From: Enterococcus hermanniensis
GTDB taxonomy: Bacteria > Bacillota > Bacilli > Lactobacillales > Enterococcaceae
Length of the DNA: 64,000 nucleotides
Direction: 5' to 3'
Assembly (NCBI RefSeq): GCF_001885945.1
Contig: NZ_JXKQ01000004.1
Coordinates: 203,665 to 267,664 of the forward strand
Position numbers and translations under genes: made by a program. Positions 8,962-18,643 of the stretch are shown here, one piece after another. Within the stretch, counting starts at the first letter, position 1; each line of letters begins with the position of its first letter. A model generated the notes under the pieces. The model was not told the origin of the DNA and searched no databases. It was given only the letters and a program-made list of their open reading frames with translations.

Positions 8962-10776
8962 ATGAGTGAAGCAAAACAATTACCAAAACGTCAGGAAGTT
9001 CCCGTTGAATTAACCTGGGATTTAACCAAAATTTTTGCAGATGAGGCTGCTTTTGAAGCAAAAGTCAAAGCCTTATCTGAAGAATTGCTAAATGTAGAAC
9101 AAGTGAAAGGAAGTTTGGGGCAAGGTGCCTCTGAACTTTTAAAAGCTGTTGACTATGTTTTAGATATTTACCGTAAAGCGGAAGTTGTTTACGTGTATGC
9201 ACATCTGAAAAATGATGAAGATACTGCTAATACGACAAACCAAGCGCTATATGCCCGTGCTTCTAGCTTGATCACAAAAGTCAGTGAAGCGGTTAGTTGG
9301 TTTGAACCAGAATTATTACAACTTTCTGATAGCCAAATAGCGGCTTACTTTGCTGAAGAACCTAAATTACAATTATATCGTCATTTTATCGAACAAATCA
9401 TTTCAGAACGGGCGCACGTTTTACCCGCCGAACAAGAAGCACTTTTAGCTGGTGCAAGTGAAATTTTTGGTAGTTCTGCGGATACTTTTGCAGTGATGAA
9501 CAATGCGGATCTAAAATTTCCGATCGTAAAAAACGAAGCCGGTGAAGATGTCCAATTGACGCATGGTGTTTATGGTCAATTGTTAGAAAGTACTGATCGC
9601 TCGGTGCGAGAAAAAGCGTTTAAAGCGTTGTATTCTGTCTATCATCAATTTAGAAATACCTTTGCTTCGACATTGAGTACACATGTCAAAGGTCATAACT
9701 TTAAAGCAAAAGTTCGCGGATATGATTCTGCTCGTGCAGCTGCATTGAGTAGTAATCATATCCCGGAAGATGTCTATGACACCTTAGTTCTAGTTGTGAA
9801 TCAGTATTTGCCACTACTACATCGTTATGTAGAGTTGCGTAAAGAGTTGTTAGGTTTAGAGCAGTTGCATATGTATGATTTATATACGCCGCTACTAGCT
9901 GAAGCCCCAATAAAATTTACGTATGAAGAAGCGAAAGCCAAAGCGTTAGAAGCATTGAAGCCACTAGGTGAAGAGTACTTGGAAATCGTCAAAAAAGCCT
10001 TCGATGAGCGATGGATCGATGTGGTAGAAAATCAAGGAAAACGCAGTGGTGCGTATTCATCTGGTGCCTATGATACACAACCGTATATTTTATTAAATTG
10101 GCACGATCGTTTGGATGAATTATATACATTGGTTCATGAAATGGGCCATAGTGTCCATAGCTACTTTACCCGTCATACGCAACCGTATGTGTATGGAGAT
10201 TATTCGATCTTTTTAGCTGAAATTGCATCAACGACGAATGAAAATCTTTTAACTAGCTATTTATTAGAAACAGAAACAGATCCCAAGGTTCGTGCCTATA
10301 TCATAAATCATTATTTAGATGGTTTTAAAGGAACGATTTTCCGTCAAACTCAATTTGCAGAATTTGAACATTTCATCCATACCGAAGATGCAAAAGGCAA
10401 TCCGTTAACCAGCGATTATTTAAGTAGATTCTATGGAGAATTGAACGCAAAATATTATGGTCCAATCGTTTTGAACGACGAAGAGATCAAAGATGAATGG
10501 TCGCGAATTCCCCATTTCTATTACAATTATTATGTGTATCAATATGCGACTGGTTTTTCTGCTGCTAGCGCCTTAGCAAAGCATATCGCTGAAGGTGATG
10601 TGCAAGCATTAGAAAACTATTTGACGTACTTAAAATCAGGTAGCAGTGATTATCCAATAGAAGTGATGAAAAAAGCAGGGGTCGATATGACCCAACCAAC
10701 ATACATTGAAGATGCGATGGAAATCTTTGCGTTACGTTTAGATGAATTGGAACAATTAGTCGAAGAGTTAAGATAG
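8962..10776 (+). CDS. pepF: Oligoendopeptidase F (M3 metallopeptidase)
   Basis: A 604-residue cytoplasmic zinc peptidase that cleaves oligopeptides of roughly 7-17 residues. The zinc-binding HEMGH motif is at about residue 392, with a downstream glutamate in FLAEIASTTNE completing the site. Length and start (GATGGGAG site before ATG) are standard. The mecA-coiA-pepF order is conserved in related cocci. It ends at a strong terminator. Confidence 0.95.
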   Translation: MSEAKQLPKRQEVPVELTWDLTKIFADEAAFEAKVKALSEELLNVEQVKGSLGQGASELLKAVDYVLDIYRKAEVVYVYAHLKNDEDTANTTNQALYARASSLITKVSEAVSWFEPELLQLSDSQIAAYFAEEPKLQLYRHFIEQIISERAHVLPAEQEALLAGASEIFGSSADTFAVMNNADLKFPIVKNEAGEDVQLTHGVYGQLLESTDRSVREKAFKALYSVYHQFRNTFASTLSTHVKGHNFKAKVRGYDSARAAALSSNHIPEDVYDTLVLVVNQYLPLLHRYVELRKELLGLEQLHMYDLYTPLLAEAPIKFTYEEAKAKALEALKPLGEEYLEIVKKAFDERWIDVVENQGKRSGAYSSGAYDTQPYILLNWHDRLDELYTLVHEMGHSVHSYFTRHTQPYVYGDYSIFLAEIASTTNENLLTSYLLETETDPKVRAYIINHYLDGFKGTIFRQTQFAEFEHFIHTEDAKGNPLTSDYLSRFYGELNAKYYGPIVLNDEEIKDEWSRIPHFYYNYYVYQYATGFSAASALAKHIAEGDVQALENYLTYLKSGSSDYPIEVMKKAGVDMTQPTYIEDAMEIFALRLDELEQLVEELR

Positions 10777-10793
10777 ATCATTTTAATTAGTCG

Positions 10794-10828
10794 AAAATCA
10801 CTCCTAATATATTAGGGGTGATTTTTTT
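10794..10828 (+). terminator. Rho-independent terminator of pepF
   Basis: Stem AAATCACTCCTAATA with its near-perfect complement, followed by seven T. Confidence 0.88.
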
Positions 10829-10939
10829 GTAATGAAAGAAAGATAGCTAATATCCAAATAATTAACAGAATTTATATAAATGGAATTTCTATTTTGTTTG
10901 AGGGTGTGGGAAAATTATGTTGAGTAGGGGGGAGCTATT

Positions 10940-12124
10940 GTGAGCAAACCGAATAGAGGGGCTAAAATTGATCTATTTTTGAAACTATCGATTGCTGTCA
11001 TGTTCATTATTGGTTTTCTTATTTTTATGTATCCCTTTGTAGTGGATGCAATCAATAATGTTATCGATCAACACCGACTTGCAGAAGTCCAAATAAAGAA
11101 CGAAAAACGTTCTGAAGCAGATAAAAAAAAGCGTTTGAAACAATTGGAGACTGAGAACAAACAGCTACATACAATCATCCCTGGAGTAGGTAGTTTAGCC
11201 GACCCGTTTCAGACATCTTTAAAAAAAATGGAAAGTCCTAAAAAGGAATATTTTGAACAACATATGATTGGCGCCATCTTTATTCCCAAAATCAAGGTTA
11301 GTCTGCCGATCTATGACCAGACGAATGATTTTTTGCTTGATGAGGGTGCAACAGTACTGCAAGGGACTTCTTATCCAGTAGGGGGAAAGAATACCCATTC
11401 CGTAATCACGGGACATACCGGTTTGGCGGAAAAAAAATTGTTTACGGACCTTAATAAATTAAAAAAGCAAGAGCAATTTTACCTCCATGTGGAAGAGAAA
11501 AAAATGGCCTATCAAATTGATCGAATCCGGATAGTGAAGCCAGAAGATTTCAATGCTTTGAAAATAGAAGATGGACGTGATTTAGTCACGCTGCTAACAT
11601 GTACCCCTTATGGAATAAATAGTCATCGATTATTGGTTACCGGTCACCGCGTTAAGTATCCCGTTCAAGCAGCTAAAAAAATAAGAGTAACCGAGAATTA
11701 TCATCGCAGTAGGATCATTTATTTGATTGCCGGATGTATTTTTTTTATCCTTATTTTCCTTTACTTTATTTGGCGAAAAATAGTTCTTTACCAATCTCAA
11801 AAACGAACGTATGATTTTATTTTTTATCTTTATCAAAATGGAAAACCGATGCCCGGTGTACGAGCATGGGTGAGTTGTAAGGGCCAAGACATTTGCAGGG
11901 CAGACAAGCTTATATATACGACTAGTGATGAGTCGGGAGTAATTAAATTTTCTCATATTCCTGGCGGGATCTACTGCGTCGAGACTGAAAATGGCTTACG
12001 AATCAAAGGGAAAATTTGGCGAGTAAAAGATTCGGTCTTTACCATTGTCGGACATCCCAGTCGAAGGCACAAACAGATCAAACAGTCGATGAAGTATGAC
12101 ATTATAGAAAGTAAAGGAACATAG
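10940..12124 (+). CDS. Class C-like sortase with C-terminal Cna-B-like domain (copy 1)
   Basis: A 394-residue membrane-bound transpeptidase that should join LPxTG-type substrates to each other or to the wall. Seen: a first membrane segment (about 14-34), a lid motif DPF at 88-90, catalytic H159 in TGHTGL, C221 in LLTCTPYG and R230. A second membrane segment lies at about 255-278. After it comes an extra region of about 100 residues resembling a prealbumin/Cna-B fold (pattern NGKPMPGV...TSDESG...IPGGIY). The start is GTG with a strong GGGGGGAG site. The next sortase begins one base after the stop. No pilin or LPxTG substrate lies nearby, so the substrate is unknown. Confidence 0.9.
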   Translation: MSKPNRGAKIDLFLKLSIAVMFIIGFLIFMYPFVVDAINNVIDQHRLAEVQIKNEKRSEADKKKRLKQLETENKQLHTIIPGVGSLADPFQTSLKKMESPKKEYFEQHMIGAIFIPKIKVSLPIYDQTNDFLLDEGATVLQGTSYPVGGKNTHSVITGHTGLAEKKLFTDLNKLKKQEQFYLHVEEKKMAYQIDRIRIVKPEDFNALKIEDGRDLVTLLTCTPYGINSHRLLVTGHRVKYPVQAAKKIRVTENYHRSRIIYLIAGCIFFILIFLYFIWRKIVLYQSQKRTYDFIFYLYQNGKPMPGVRAWVSCKGQDICRADKLIYTTSDESGVIKFSHIPGGIYCVETENGLRIKGKIWRVKDSVFTIVGHPSRRHKQIKQSMKYDIIESKGT

Positions 12125-12125
12125 C

Positions 12126-13298
12126 ATGAAAAGTAGCTCGTATAACCCCAGAAAACAGTTGGTCAATAAGATTCTTATGATCGTGGTTTTTCTGGTCGGA
12201 GTATTAGTAATGACCTATCCTTTTTATATCAACGCGATCAATGATTGGATTGATCAAAAGCGAATGGAAGAAGTTCAAAAACAAAATGAGAAACGCACGA
12301 GCGAACAACTTCAGCAAGCGAAAGAACGAATGGAAGTACATAATAAAAAAATGCAAATCAATGGGTTGGTACCGCGAGCACCCTCGTTCACTCATAGTGA
12401 GGAACAAAAAATCATCACAGATAAATACCTTCATTCACATCTGATTGGAGCAATCAGTATCCCATCAATCGAGATCACCTTGCCACTCTTTGATACAACG
12501 AATGAAAAATTATTACAAGAAGGTGCGACTGTTTTACAGGGAACTTCTTATCCGACCGGTGGAATCAATACCCATGCGGTGATTTCTGCACACAGTGGAT
12601 TGCCAGAAAAAAAATTGTTTACTGATTTGGAGGAAGTAAAAAAAGAGGCTATTTTCGTAATCAGTTTGTTTGATGAAAAGTTAGCCTACAAAGTGGACAA
12701 AATTGAAATCGTAAAACCTGCGGATACTTCAGTTATCAATATTGAAGCTGGACGAGACATCGTGACATTATTGACCTGTACCCCTTATATGATCAACAGT
12801 CATCGCTTACTAGTAACTGGCCATCGAGTTCCCTATACTGAAAAAATAGCTAAGACGGTCAAACGGGCAGACGATGCTCGAAATTTGAAACAACTTTTCA
12901 TACTGCTGGGAATAGTCATCACCATTTCGGTACTGCTGAGTATGATCTATACCAACTTCCACAAATATTTTTTGAAAAAGCATTCCTTTAATCTAACAGT
13001 AAAATGCTTGGATTCTATGGGAAATCCTTTGGCAAACGTGCAGTTAGTGATTTATTCTAAAAATGGAAAATTGCCGATCCAACAAGCAGGCTTGCCTATG
13101 GATGCTAGGACAGACACTAACGGTTTTGCTCATTTTGAAAAAATAGCAGGCGGCGTCTACTATTTAAAAGTCAATGAAGTCTTTGGCTTCAAATTTGGTA
13201 CCAAAAAATTACGCGCTCAGAAAGTTGGACTATATTTAACTAAGAAACAAAAAGAGTATATTTTTACCGAGGAGAATACGGTCATTGTCAAGTGTTGA
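12126..13298 (+). CDS. Class C-like sortase with C-terminal Cna-B-like domain (copy 2)
   Basis: A 390-residue tandem paralogue of the preceding sortase, alignable over its whole length. Membrane segments lie at about 17-35 and 255-275; catalytic residues are H156 (SAHSGL), C218 (LLTCTPYM) and R227. The DPF/DPW lid motif of copy 1 is not visible here (RAPSF stands at that place), suggesting an open active site or changed regulation. The C-terminal region matches the SpaA/Cna-B pattern better than in copy 1 (GNPLANV...TDTNG...GGVYYLKV). It is cotranscribed with copy 1 and ends at a terminator. Confidence 0.9.
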   Translation: MKSSSYNPRKQLVNKILMIVVFLVGVLVMTYPFYINAINDWIDQKRMEEVQKQNEKRTSEQLQQAKERMEVHNKKMQINGLVPRAPSFTHSEEQKIITDKYLHSHLIGAISIPSIEITLPLFDTTNEKLLQEGATVLQGTSYPTGGINTHAVISAHSGLPEKKLFTDLEEVKKEAIFVISLFDEKLAYKVDKIEIVKPADTSVINIEAGRDIVTLLTCTPYMINSHRLLVTGHRVPYTEKIAKTVKRADDARNLKQLFILLGIVITISVLLSMIYTNFHKYFLKKHSFNLTVKCLDSMGNPLANVQLVIYSKNGKLPIQQAGLPMDARTDTNGFAHFEKIAGGVYYLKVNEVFGFKFGTKKLRAQKVGLYLTKKQKEYIFTEENTVIVKC

Positions 13299-13317
13299 TT
13301 TTTGGAGAGTAAAAAAA

Positions 13318-13375
13318 TAACCAAGTGGAACTGTTCATCCCTAAGATGAGCAGCTTCACTTGGTTTATTTATATT
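13318..13375. terminator. Large bidirectional terminator hairpin
   Basis: AACCAAGTG pairs with CACTTGGTT and an inner stem forms around CCTAA; T-rich tracts flank it. It ends the sortase pair and probably also spxH from the other side. Confidence 0.75.
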
Positions 13376-13394
13376 TGAAAAAGTGTTTGAATGA

Positions 13395-14042
13395 TTAAAT
13401 CAAAGAAAGATGACAATCAGTGGCTAGATGATCAAACGGGATGTTTTTATTTTGTAAATTCAAAAAAGTAGTCAAAGATTCTTTGGTATTATAGGTGTCT
13501 AAAATATGATGGATCATTTCACAGCCTTCGATACGAATGCCCGCGTCACAATCGTCGTTATAATTGTAGATGACAGCAGAAGGGTGTGAGGTGATCTGCA
13601 TCTCATTGGCGATCTGCTGATCAGCTAAAAAGGCTTCTTTGACAAAGGCTGAATGCCGATCTTCTAAAAACATCTCGACATCACCGCCGATTTTAGTAAA
13701 TAGTTGAAGCGCAAGCTTCTTTGAATACTTCTGTTTTTGTTGTCCGACTGCTTCTTGAAGCTCTACGAGAAAATCCCGTCCTCGTTTTTTTCCTTGAAGT
13801 TGGGCTGCTTTTACATCTAAAGCGGCTGAATGAATCTCTTGAGACAAGTCATTGCGTAATTTTATATCTTTTTCTGAAGCGCCGATGCGATTCATGAATT
13901 CTGAAATAGTATTGAGATTCATGATAGGGATCAAACGTAATTGGATTTTAAGATCGTACGCTTTGATCAATTCAATCATTCTTCGTTCAATCGATAGGCA
14001 ACGTTTGCCAATAGGATTAACAAATAAATAAATCTCAATCAC
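13395..14042 (-). CDS. spxH: DsbA-fold ClpXP adaptor SpxH (YjbH)
   Basis: A 215-residue thioredoxin/DsbA-fold protein. In related Firmicutes YjbH/SpxH binds Spx and hands it to ClpXP. The N-terminal strand IEIYLFVNPIGKRCLSIE matches that family, with one cysteine where true DsbA proteins have CxxC, so it is unlikely to be an oxidase. It overlaps the CYTH gene by four bases (ATGA), so translation is coupled. Location within 7 kb of spxA supports the assignment. Confidence 0.85.
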   Translation of the reverse strand: MIEIYLFVNPIGKRCLSIERRMIELIKAYDLKIQLRLIPIMNLNTISEFMNRIGASEKDIKLRNDLSQEIHSAALDVKAAQLQGKKRGRDFLVELQEAVGQQKQKYSKKLALQLFTKIGGDVEMFLEDRHSAFVKEAFLADQQIANEMQITSHPSAVIYNYNDDCDAGIRIEGCEMIHHILDTYNTKESLTTFLNLQNKNIPFDHLATDCHLSLI

Positions 14043-14647
14043 TGATTTTCCTCCATATCTGTGTGTAATTTTTGCTGAGCGTGGACTGCGCGAGCAATTT
14101 TGTTTTGGGTCTTGCGAAAAGGTAAGCCAAATCGTTGTAAAAATTGCTTGAAATCTTCTTCGCTAAAAGTAGCGTTAGGAACTTCTAGTTCTAATTCAAA
14201 GTCATGCTGCTGACTATACCAACTTTCATCTAAAGCTAATTTTCCTTCAGGAATCGAAAGCTCAGCGCGTTTAGTCGTTAGTTGTCCAATTAGTTGTAAA
14301 TTCTCGATGGAAATATGTAAGGCCCTTAAATAGGCTAAAACTTCTTTGGCTTCAGGAACAAATTGTGCAGATTGAACATTCGCATTCACTTCTTCAAGCG
14401 ATAACGCATCAGTTACTTCTAACAGACCTACGCTTTGAGGGACTTTTAAGGTTGCTTCCGCACTGTTTTCAAAACGACGGATCCTTAACCCCATCCCTTG
14501 AGCTTTCAATAGAAAATCAGGTGTATCAAAATAGATATTTGTTTGTTGGACAAATTGATTTTCAGCGATTTGGTACGAGTGCAAAAGCCGATTATATTCA
14601 CTTGCTGTCAACATACTTTTATATTCAATTTCAAGAGATTTACTCAA
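14039..14647 (-). CDS. CYTH-domain protein (YjbK-like, triphosphate-tunnel family)
   Basis: A 202-residue CYTH (adenylate cyclase/thiamine triphosphatase) fold protein. The metal- and phosphate-binding ExExK motif is present as EIEYK near the start, followed by alternating charged strands such as LRIRRF and ELELEVPN. Family members hydrolyse inorganic or organic triphosphates. It is divergent from relQ (YjbM-like), the same arrangement as the yjbH-yjbK-yjbM group of Bacillus, hinting at a link to nucleotide signalling. Substrate unknown. Confidence 0.85.
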   Translation of the reverse strand: MSKSLEIEYKSMLTASEYNRLLHSYQIAENQFVQQTNIYFDTPDFLLKAQGMGLRIRRFENSAEATLKVPQSVGLLEVTDALSLEEVNANVQSAQFVPEAKEVLAYLRALHISIENLQLIGQLTTKRAELSIPEGKLALDESWYSQQHDFELELEVPNATFSEEDFKQFLQRFGLPFRKTQNKIARAVHAQQKLHTDMEENQ

Positions 14648-14850
14648 ATTCGTATACTCCCATTTCTGACCTATTATTTATCTACTTTATCCTCACATAT
14701 AACAAAGGATTTAGTCAAATATTTAGAAAGAAAATTCTAAAAATGTTACCGGATTGTAACATTTGTTAAATACTGAAAATATGATAATTTTTTCTGTCGA
14801 TACTTTGTGATAAGATAGGGAAGAATGGAAAAAGAAGCGAGGGATTTACG

Positions 14851-15516
14851 ATGGAGAGAGACTGGGATTCATTTCTTGCTCCCTATGAATTAGCGGTAGC
14901 TGAGTTGAAAATAAAATTACGAGGATTACGCAAACAATACCGAACGGGCGGCGATCATATCCCAATCGAGTTTGTTACTGGGCGTGTCAAGCCAGTTGAA
15001 AGTATCATAAATAAAGCTGAATTGCGTGGGATAGCATTGGATCGTTTAGAAGAAGAGATGTCTGATATGGCTGGCGTTCGGATCATGTGCCAATTTGTGG
15101 AAGATATCCCATTGATGGTCGATATTTTACGCCGACGCAACGATATGAAGATCATTCAAGAGCGGGATTATATTACCAATCGTAAAGTTAGTGGATACCG
15201 ATCATACCATTTAGTCATCGAATATCCGGTACAAATGCTTGAAGGTGAGAAAAAACTTTTGGCTGAAATCCAAATCCGGACATTGTCAATGAATTTTTGG
15301 GCAACGATTGAACATTCAATGAATTATAAATATGAAGGACAAATACCAGAAGATATTCAAAAAAGACTTTTTCGGGCAGCCGAAGCAGCTTATCAGCTAG
15401 ATGAAGAAATGTCTAGTATTCGAGGCGAGATTAAAGAAGCACAACATGTATTCAATCGTAAGAAGCAAAAAAAGGAAGTGAACCGCAATGGGATTAAGGA
15501 TCGGAATCATCCATAA
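14851..15516 (+). CDS. relQ: Small alarmone synthetase RelQ
   Basis: A 221-residue single-domain (p)ppGpp synthetase that transfers pyrophosphate from ATP to GDP/GTP. The synthetase core is visible in GVRIMCQFVEDI, the basic YRSYHLVIEYPV segment and the EIQIRT motif. No hydrolase or regulatory domain is present, as expected for a small alarmone synthetase. It heads an apparent operon relQ-nadK-rlu-mgtE and overlaps nadK by 29 bases, so the two are translationally coupled. Confidence 0.93.
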   Translation: MERDWDSFLAPYELAVAELKIKLRGLRKQYRTGGDHIPIEFVTGRVKPVESIINKAELRGIALDRLEEEMSDMAGVRIMCQFVEDIPLMVDILRRRNDMKIIQERDYITNRKVSGYRSYHLVIEYPVQMLEGEKKLLAEIQIRTLSMNFWATIEHSMNYKYEGQIPEDIQKRLFRAAEAAYQLDEEMSSIRGEIKEAQHVFNRKKQKKEVNRNGIKDRNHP

Positions 15517-16291
15517 TCAAGAAGAAAAATCAATTCGGATCTTACAGCGATTGCGGGGGCTATTAGCGGACAAAGAAGGCTTAGAACTGGTCAAACAAGA
15601 TCCAGAATTGGTCATCACGATTGGTGGGGATGGTACATTATTATCTGCTTTTCATCGCTACAGTCACCGTTTAGACCAAGTCCGATTTTTAGGAGTGCAT
15701 ACCGGACATTTAGGTTTTTATACCGATTGGCGTGATTATGAGCTGCCTGAGTTGGTAAAAAGCTTATGTGATGAACCAAGTAAAAGTGTTAGTTACCCAT
15801 TACTTGATGTCGTTGTTTCTTATAGAGATGGCAAGCACAAACATTTTCTTGCATTGAATGAATCAACGATCCGTAAGGGCAGCCGAACAATGGTAGCAGA
15901 TGTATACATTAAAGAAGAATTATTTGAACGATTTCGCGGAGATGGTTTAGCGATTTCAACCCCAACAGGATCAACTGCGTATAATAAAAGTGTCGGAGGA
16001 GCGGTCGTTCATCCAAGTATTAATGCGATGCAACTAGCGGAGATTGCTTCATTAAATAATCGAGTATTTCGGACACTAGGATCACCTAGTATCATTGGTT
16101 CACATGAATGGGTGGATGTTCGTTTATCTGGAGAAGGGCAACACTTGATCACGATCGATCAGCTTGATATCGTGAGTCAAGAAGTAAGTTCGATCAAATA
16201 TAAAATCGCTGAGGAACGGATTCATTTTGCTTCATATCGGCATATGCATTTTTGGCATCGTGTAAAAGATGCCTTTATTCGAGAGGATTAA
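15488..16291 (+). CDS. nadK: NAD kinase
   Basis: A 267-residue enzyme that phosphorylates NAD to NADP using ATP. The diagnostic GGDGT motif appears in TIGGDGTLLSAF, and the second conserved segment STPTGSTAYNKS is present. The start has an AAGGAAG site inside the end of relQ. Position after relQ and before the pseudouridine synthase is conserved across Firmicutes. Confidence 0.96.
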   Translation: MGLRIGIIHNQEEKSIRILQRLRGLLADKEGLELVKQDPELVITIGGDGTLLSAFHRYSHRLDQVRFLGVHTGHLGFYTDWRDYELPELVKSLCDEPSKSVSYPLLDVVVSYRDGKHKHFLALNESTIRKGSRTMVADVYIKEELFERFRGDGLAISTPTGSTAYNKSVGGAVVHPSINAMQLAEIASLNNRVFRTLGSPSIIGSHEWVDVRLSGEGQHLITIDQLDIVSQEVSSIKYKIAEERIHFASYRHMHFWHRVKDAFIRED

Positions 16292-16295
16292 ACAC

Positions 16296-17189
16296 GTGGA
16301 ATTTAACTGGACGTATCAAGATGAAACAAGTGCGCTTGTTCGTAGTTTTTTAAAAAGGCAAGGAATCTCAAAAAAGTTGCTTGCGAAAATCAAATTTCAA
16401 GGCGGTCAAATTTTAGTGAATGGGACAGAACAAAACGTCTTGTTTTCTTTAAATGCCCATGATATTGTAACTGTTGTGATTCCTGATGAAGCGCCGCATG
16501 AGACTTTATTGGCAGATGCAATTCCTTTAGATATCGTATTTGAAGATGAACATATTTTACTTGTCAATAAACCGGCAGGAATTGCTTCGATTCCAGCGCA
16601 ATACCATCCGCGCGGAACGATGGCTAATCGAGTCAAAGCGTATTATGTCGAGCAAGGGTATCCTAATCAAGTCGTTCATGTGGTCACCCGATTAGATCGG
16701 GATACATCGGGCTTGATGTTATTTGCTAAACATGGCTTTGCACATTCAAAATTGGATCAAGGGTTACAACAAAAACAATTTATCAAAAAATATCAAGCAC
16801 TGGTCTCTGGTGCAATTGAAACATTAAAAGAGCATGCCCAGATCGATTTACCAATTGGACGCGATTTGTCATCATTGATAAAACGACAAGTGATCGAAAC
16901 CGGACAAAAAGCTCAAACAGAATATTGGCTAAAAAAAAGTAAGGCTCCTTTAGCCTTAGTTGATATCCAACTACATACGGGACGAACACATCAAATCCGT
17001 GTTCATTTTTCAGCAATCGACTGCCCATTATTAGGTGATGAATTGTATGGCGGAGCGATGGATCTAGGGATTCAGCGTCAGGCATTGCATTGTTATTCGC
17101 TGTCTTTTTACCATCCTTTTAGTGGTGAACGACTATTTTTTGAGCTGCCCTTAGCTTCGGATATGGCTCAAGTAGCGCAATTAATTTAA
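16296..17189 (+). CDS. RluA/RluD-family pseudouridine synthase
   Basis: A 297-residue RNA pseudouridine synthase. The catalytic motif is VTRLDRDTSGLMLFAKH, with the aspartate in RLDRDTSG; RTHQIRVH follows downstream as usual. GTG at 16296 is preferred: a GAGAGGA site lies 8 bases before it, while the in-frame ATG at 16269 lies inside nadK without a site. The RNA target (23S rRNA or tRNA) cannot be told from sequence alone. Confidence 0.92.
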   Translation: MEFNWTYQDETSALVRSFLKRQGISKKLLAKIKFQGGQILVNGTEQNVLFSLNAHDIVTVVIPDEAPHETLLADAIPLDIVFEDEHILLVNKPAGIASIPAQYHPRGTMANRVKAYYVEQGYPNQVVHVVTRLDRDTSGLMLFAKHGFAHSKLDQGLQQKQFIKKYQALVSGAIETLKEHAQIDLPIGRDLSSLIKRQVIETGQKAQTEYWLKKSKAPLALVDIQLHTGRTHQIRVHFSAIDCPLLGDELYGGAMDLGIQRQALHCYSLSFYHPFSGERLFFELPLASDMAQVAQLI

Positions 17190-17230
17190 ATAAAAAAGTA
17201 AGAACTAATATTACGAGTGAGGTGAGATTG

Positions 17231-18601
17231 ATGGATGAGAACCAAGAAGAACTAGAAATACATTTCCAACAATTACGAGAAAAGTTGGATCAAAACGATC
17301 TGCAGGGATTTCGAGATGATTTTCTGGAGATGCATTTTTATGATCAAGGTCAATTTTATCAATCTTTAGATCAAGAAGAACGCCAGCTTGTTTATTCCTA
17401 TTTATCTCCGAAAGAATTGGCCGATATGTTTGACGTGATCGAAGAAGACGATGAAAATATGGATGAATACCTAAATGAGATGCGTCCGCAATACGCAGCT
17501 GATATGTTATCGGAAATGTATACCGATAATGCCGTCGATTTGTTGAATGAGATCGATAAGAAAGCTGTAGCTAAATTTTTAAGTTTAATGGATTCAGAAC
17601 ACGCTAATGAAGTCCGCGACTTGCTTCATTATGAAGATGACACTGCCGGATCATTGATGACAACCGAATTTGTTTCGATTGTTGCAAATCAGACGGTTCG
17701 TTCTGCAATGTATGTGTTAAAAAGAGAAGCTCAAATCGCCGAAACCATTTATTATACTTACGTAGTCAATGATGACAATCAACTTGTGGGTGTTATTTCT
17801 TTGAGGGATTTAATCATCAATGATGATGATACGATGGTTTCTGATGTGATGAGCGAGCGAGTGATTGCAGTCCATGTTGGAGACGATCAAGAAGATGTAG
17901 CACAGACGTTTCGTGATTATGATTTCTTAGCGTTACCGATCACTGATTATGAGGATCATTTATTAGGAATCGTAACCGTTGATGATATCATCGATGTCAT
18001 CGACGACGAAGCAGCCAGTGATTACTCTGGGCTAGCCGGAGTCAACGTCGAAGAAGTCGATGAAAATCCTGTCAAAGCGGCTTCAAGACGGTTGCCGTGG
18101 TTAGTGACATTATTATTTTTAGGGATGACAACAGCTACATTGATTAATCACTACGAAGAACTAGTGAGTAAGGCGAGTATTTTAGCAGTCTTTATCTCGT
18201 TGATCACAGGGACAGCGGGAAATGCGGGAACCCAGTCATTAGCCGTGGCTGTGCGCCGTTTAGCAATTTCTGATGATAGCGATAAGAATTTTAAAAAATT
18301 GATTATTGGTGAAGTGCTAACCGGTTTAGTAACTGGCTTTGTAACAGGAATAACGATTTTTATTATCGTAGGGATTTGGAAACATAATTTCATATTAGGT
18401 TTCGTGATTGGAACTGCGATGATGGCAGCAATTACCGTAGCAACTTTAGCAGGTAGTTTGATTCCGATGGTGATGGAAAGACTAGGTTTTGATCCAGCAG
18501 TAGCGAGTGGACCGTTCATTACAACATTAAGTGATTTAACCAGTGTATTGATTTATTTCAATATTGCTAGTCTTTTTATGGAACGGTTTATTGGTCAATA
18601 A
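17231..18601 (+). CDS. mgtE: Magnesium transporter MgtE
   Basis: A 456-residue Mg2+ channel/transporter. An acidic N-terminal helical domain is followed by two CBS domains (about 130-255) that act as Mg2+ sensor, a plug helix and five C-terminal membrane segments. These carry the conserved GTAGNAGTQS segment at the pore. The ATG at 17231 has a GAGGTG site six bases upstream. No M-box riboswitch is seen in the 40 bases before it, so regulation is probably post-translational through the CBS domains. Confidence 0.95.
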   Translation: MDENQEELEIHFQQLREKLDQNDLQGFRDDFLEMHFYDQGQFYQSLDQEERQLVYSYLSPKELADMFDVIEEDDENMDEYLNEMRPQYAADMLSEMYTDNAVDLLNEIDKKAVAKFLSLMDSEHANEVRDLLHYEDDTAGSLMTTEFVSIVANQTVRSAMYVLKREAQIAETIYYTYVVNDDNQLVGVISLRDLIINDDDTMVSDVMSERVIAVHVGDDQEDVAQTFRDYDFLALPITDYEDHLLGIVTVDDIIDVIDDEAASDYSGLAGVNVEEVDENPVKAASRRLPWLVTLLFLGMTTATLINHYEELVSKASILAVFISLITGTAGNAGTQSLAVAVRRLAISDDSDKNFKKLIIGEVLTGLVTGFVTGITIFIIVGIWKHNFILGFVIGTAMMAAITVATLAGSLIPMVMERLGFDPAVASGPFITTLSDLTSVLIYFNIASLFMERFIGQ

Positions 18602-18643
18602 AGTGAAAGTTAAAAGACGTATGCTGAAAGTAGTGAGAAAAAT

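Noticed and set aside
17190..17230. M-box magnesium riboswitch before mgtE.
   Set aside because: Only about 40 bases separate the genes and no conserved M-box core is present.
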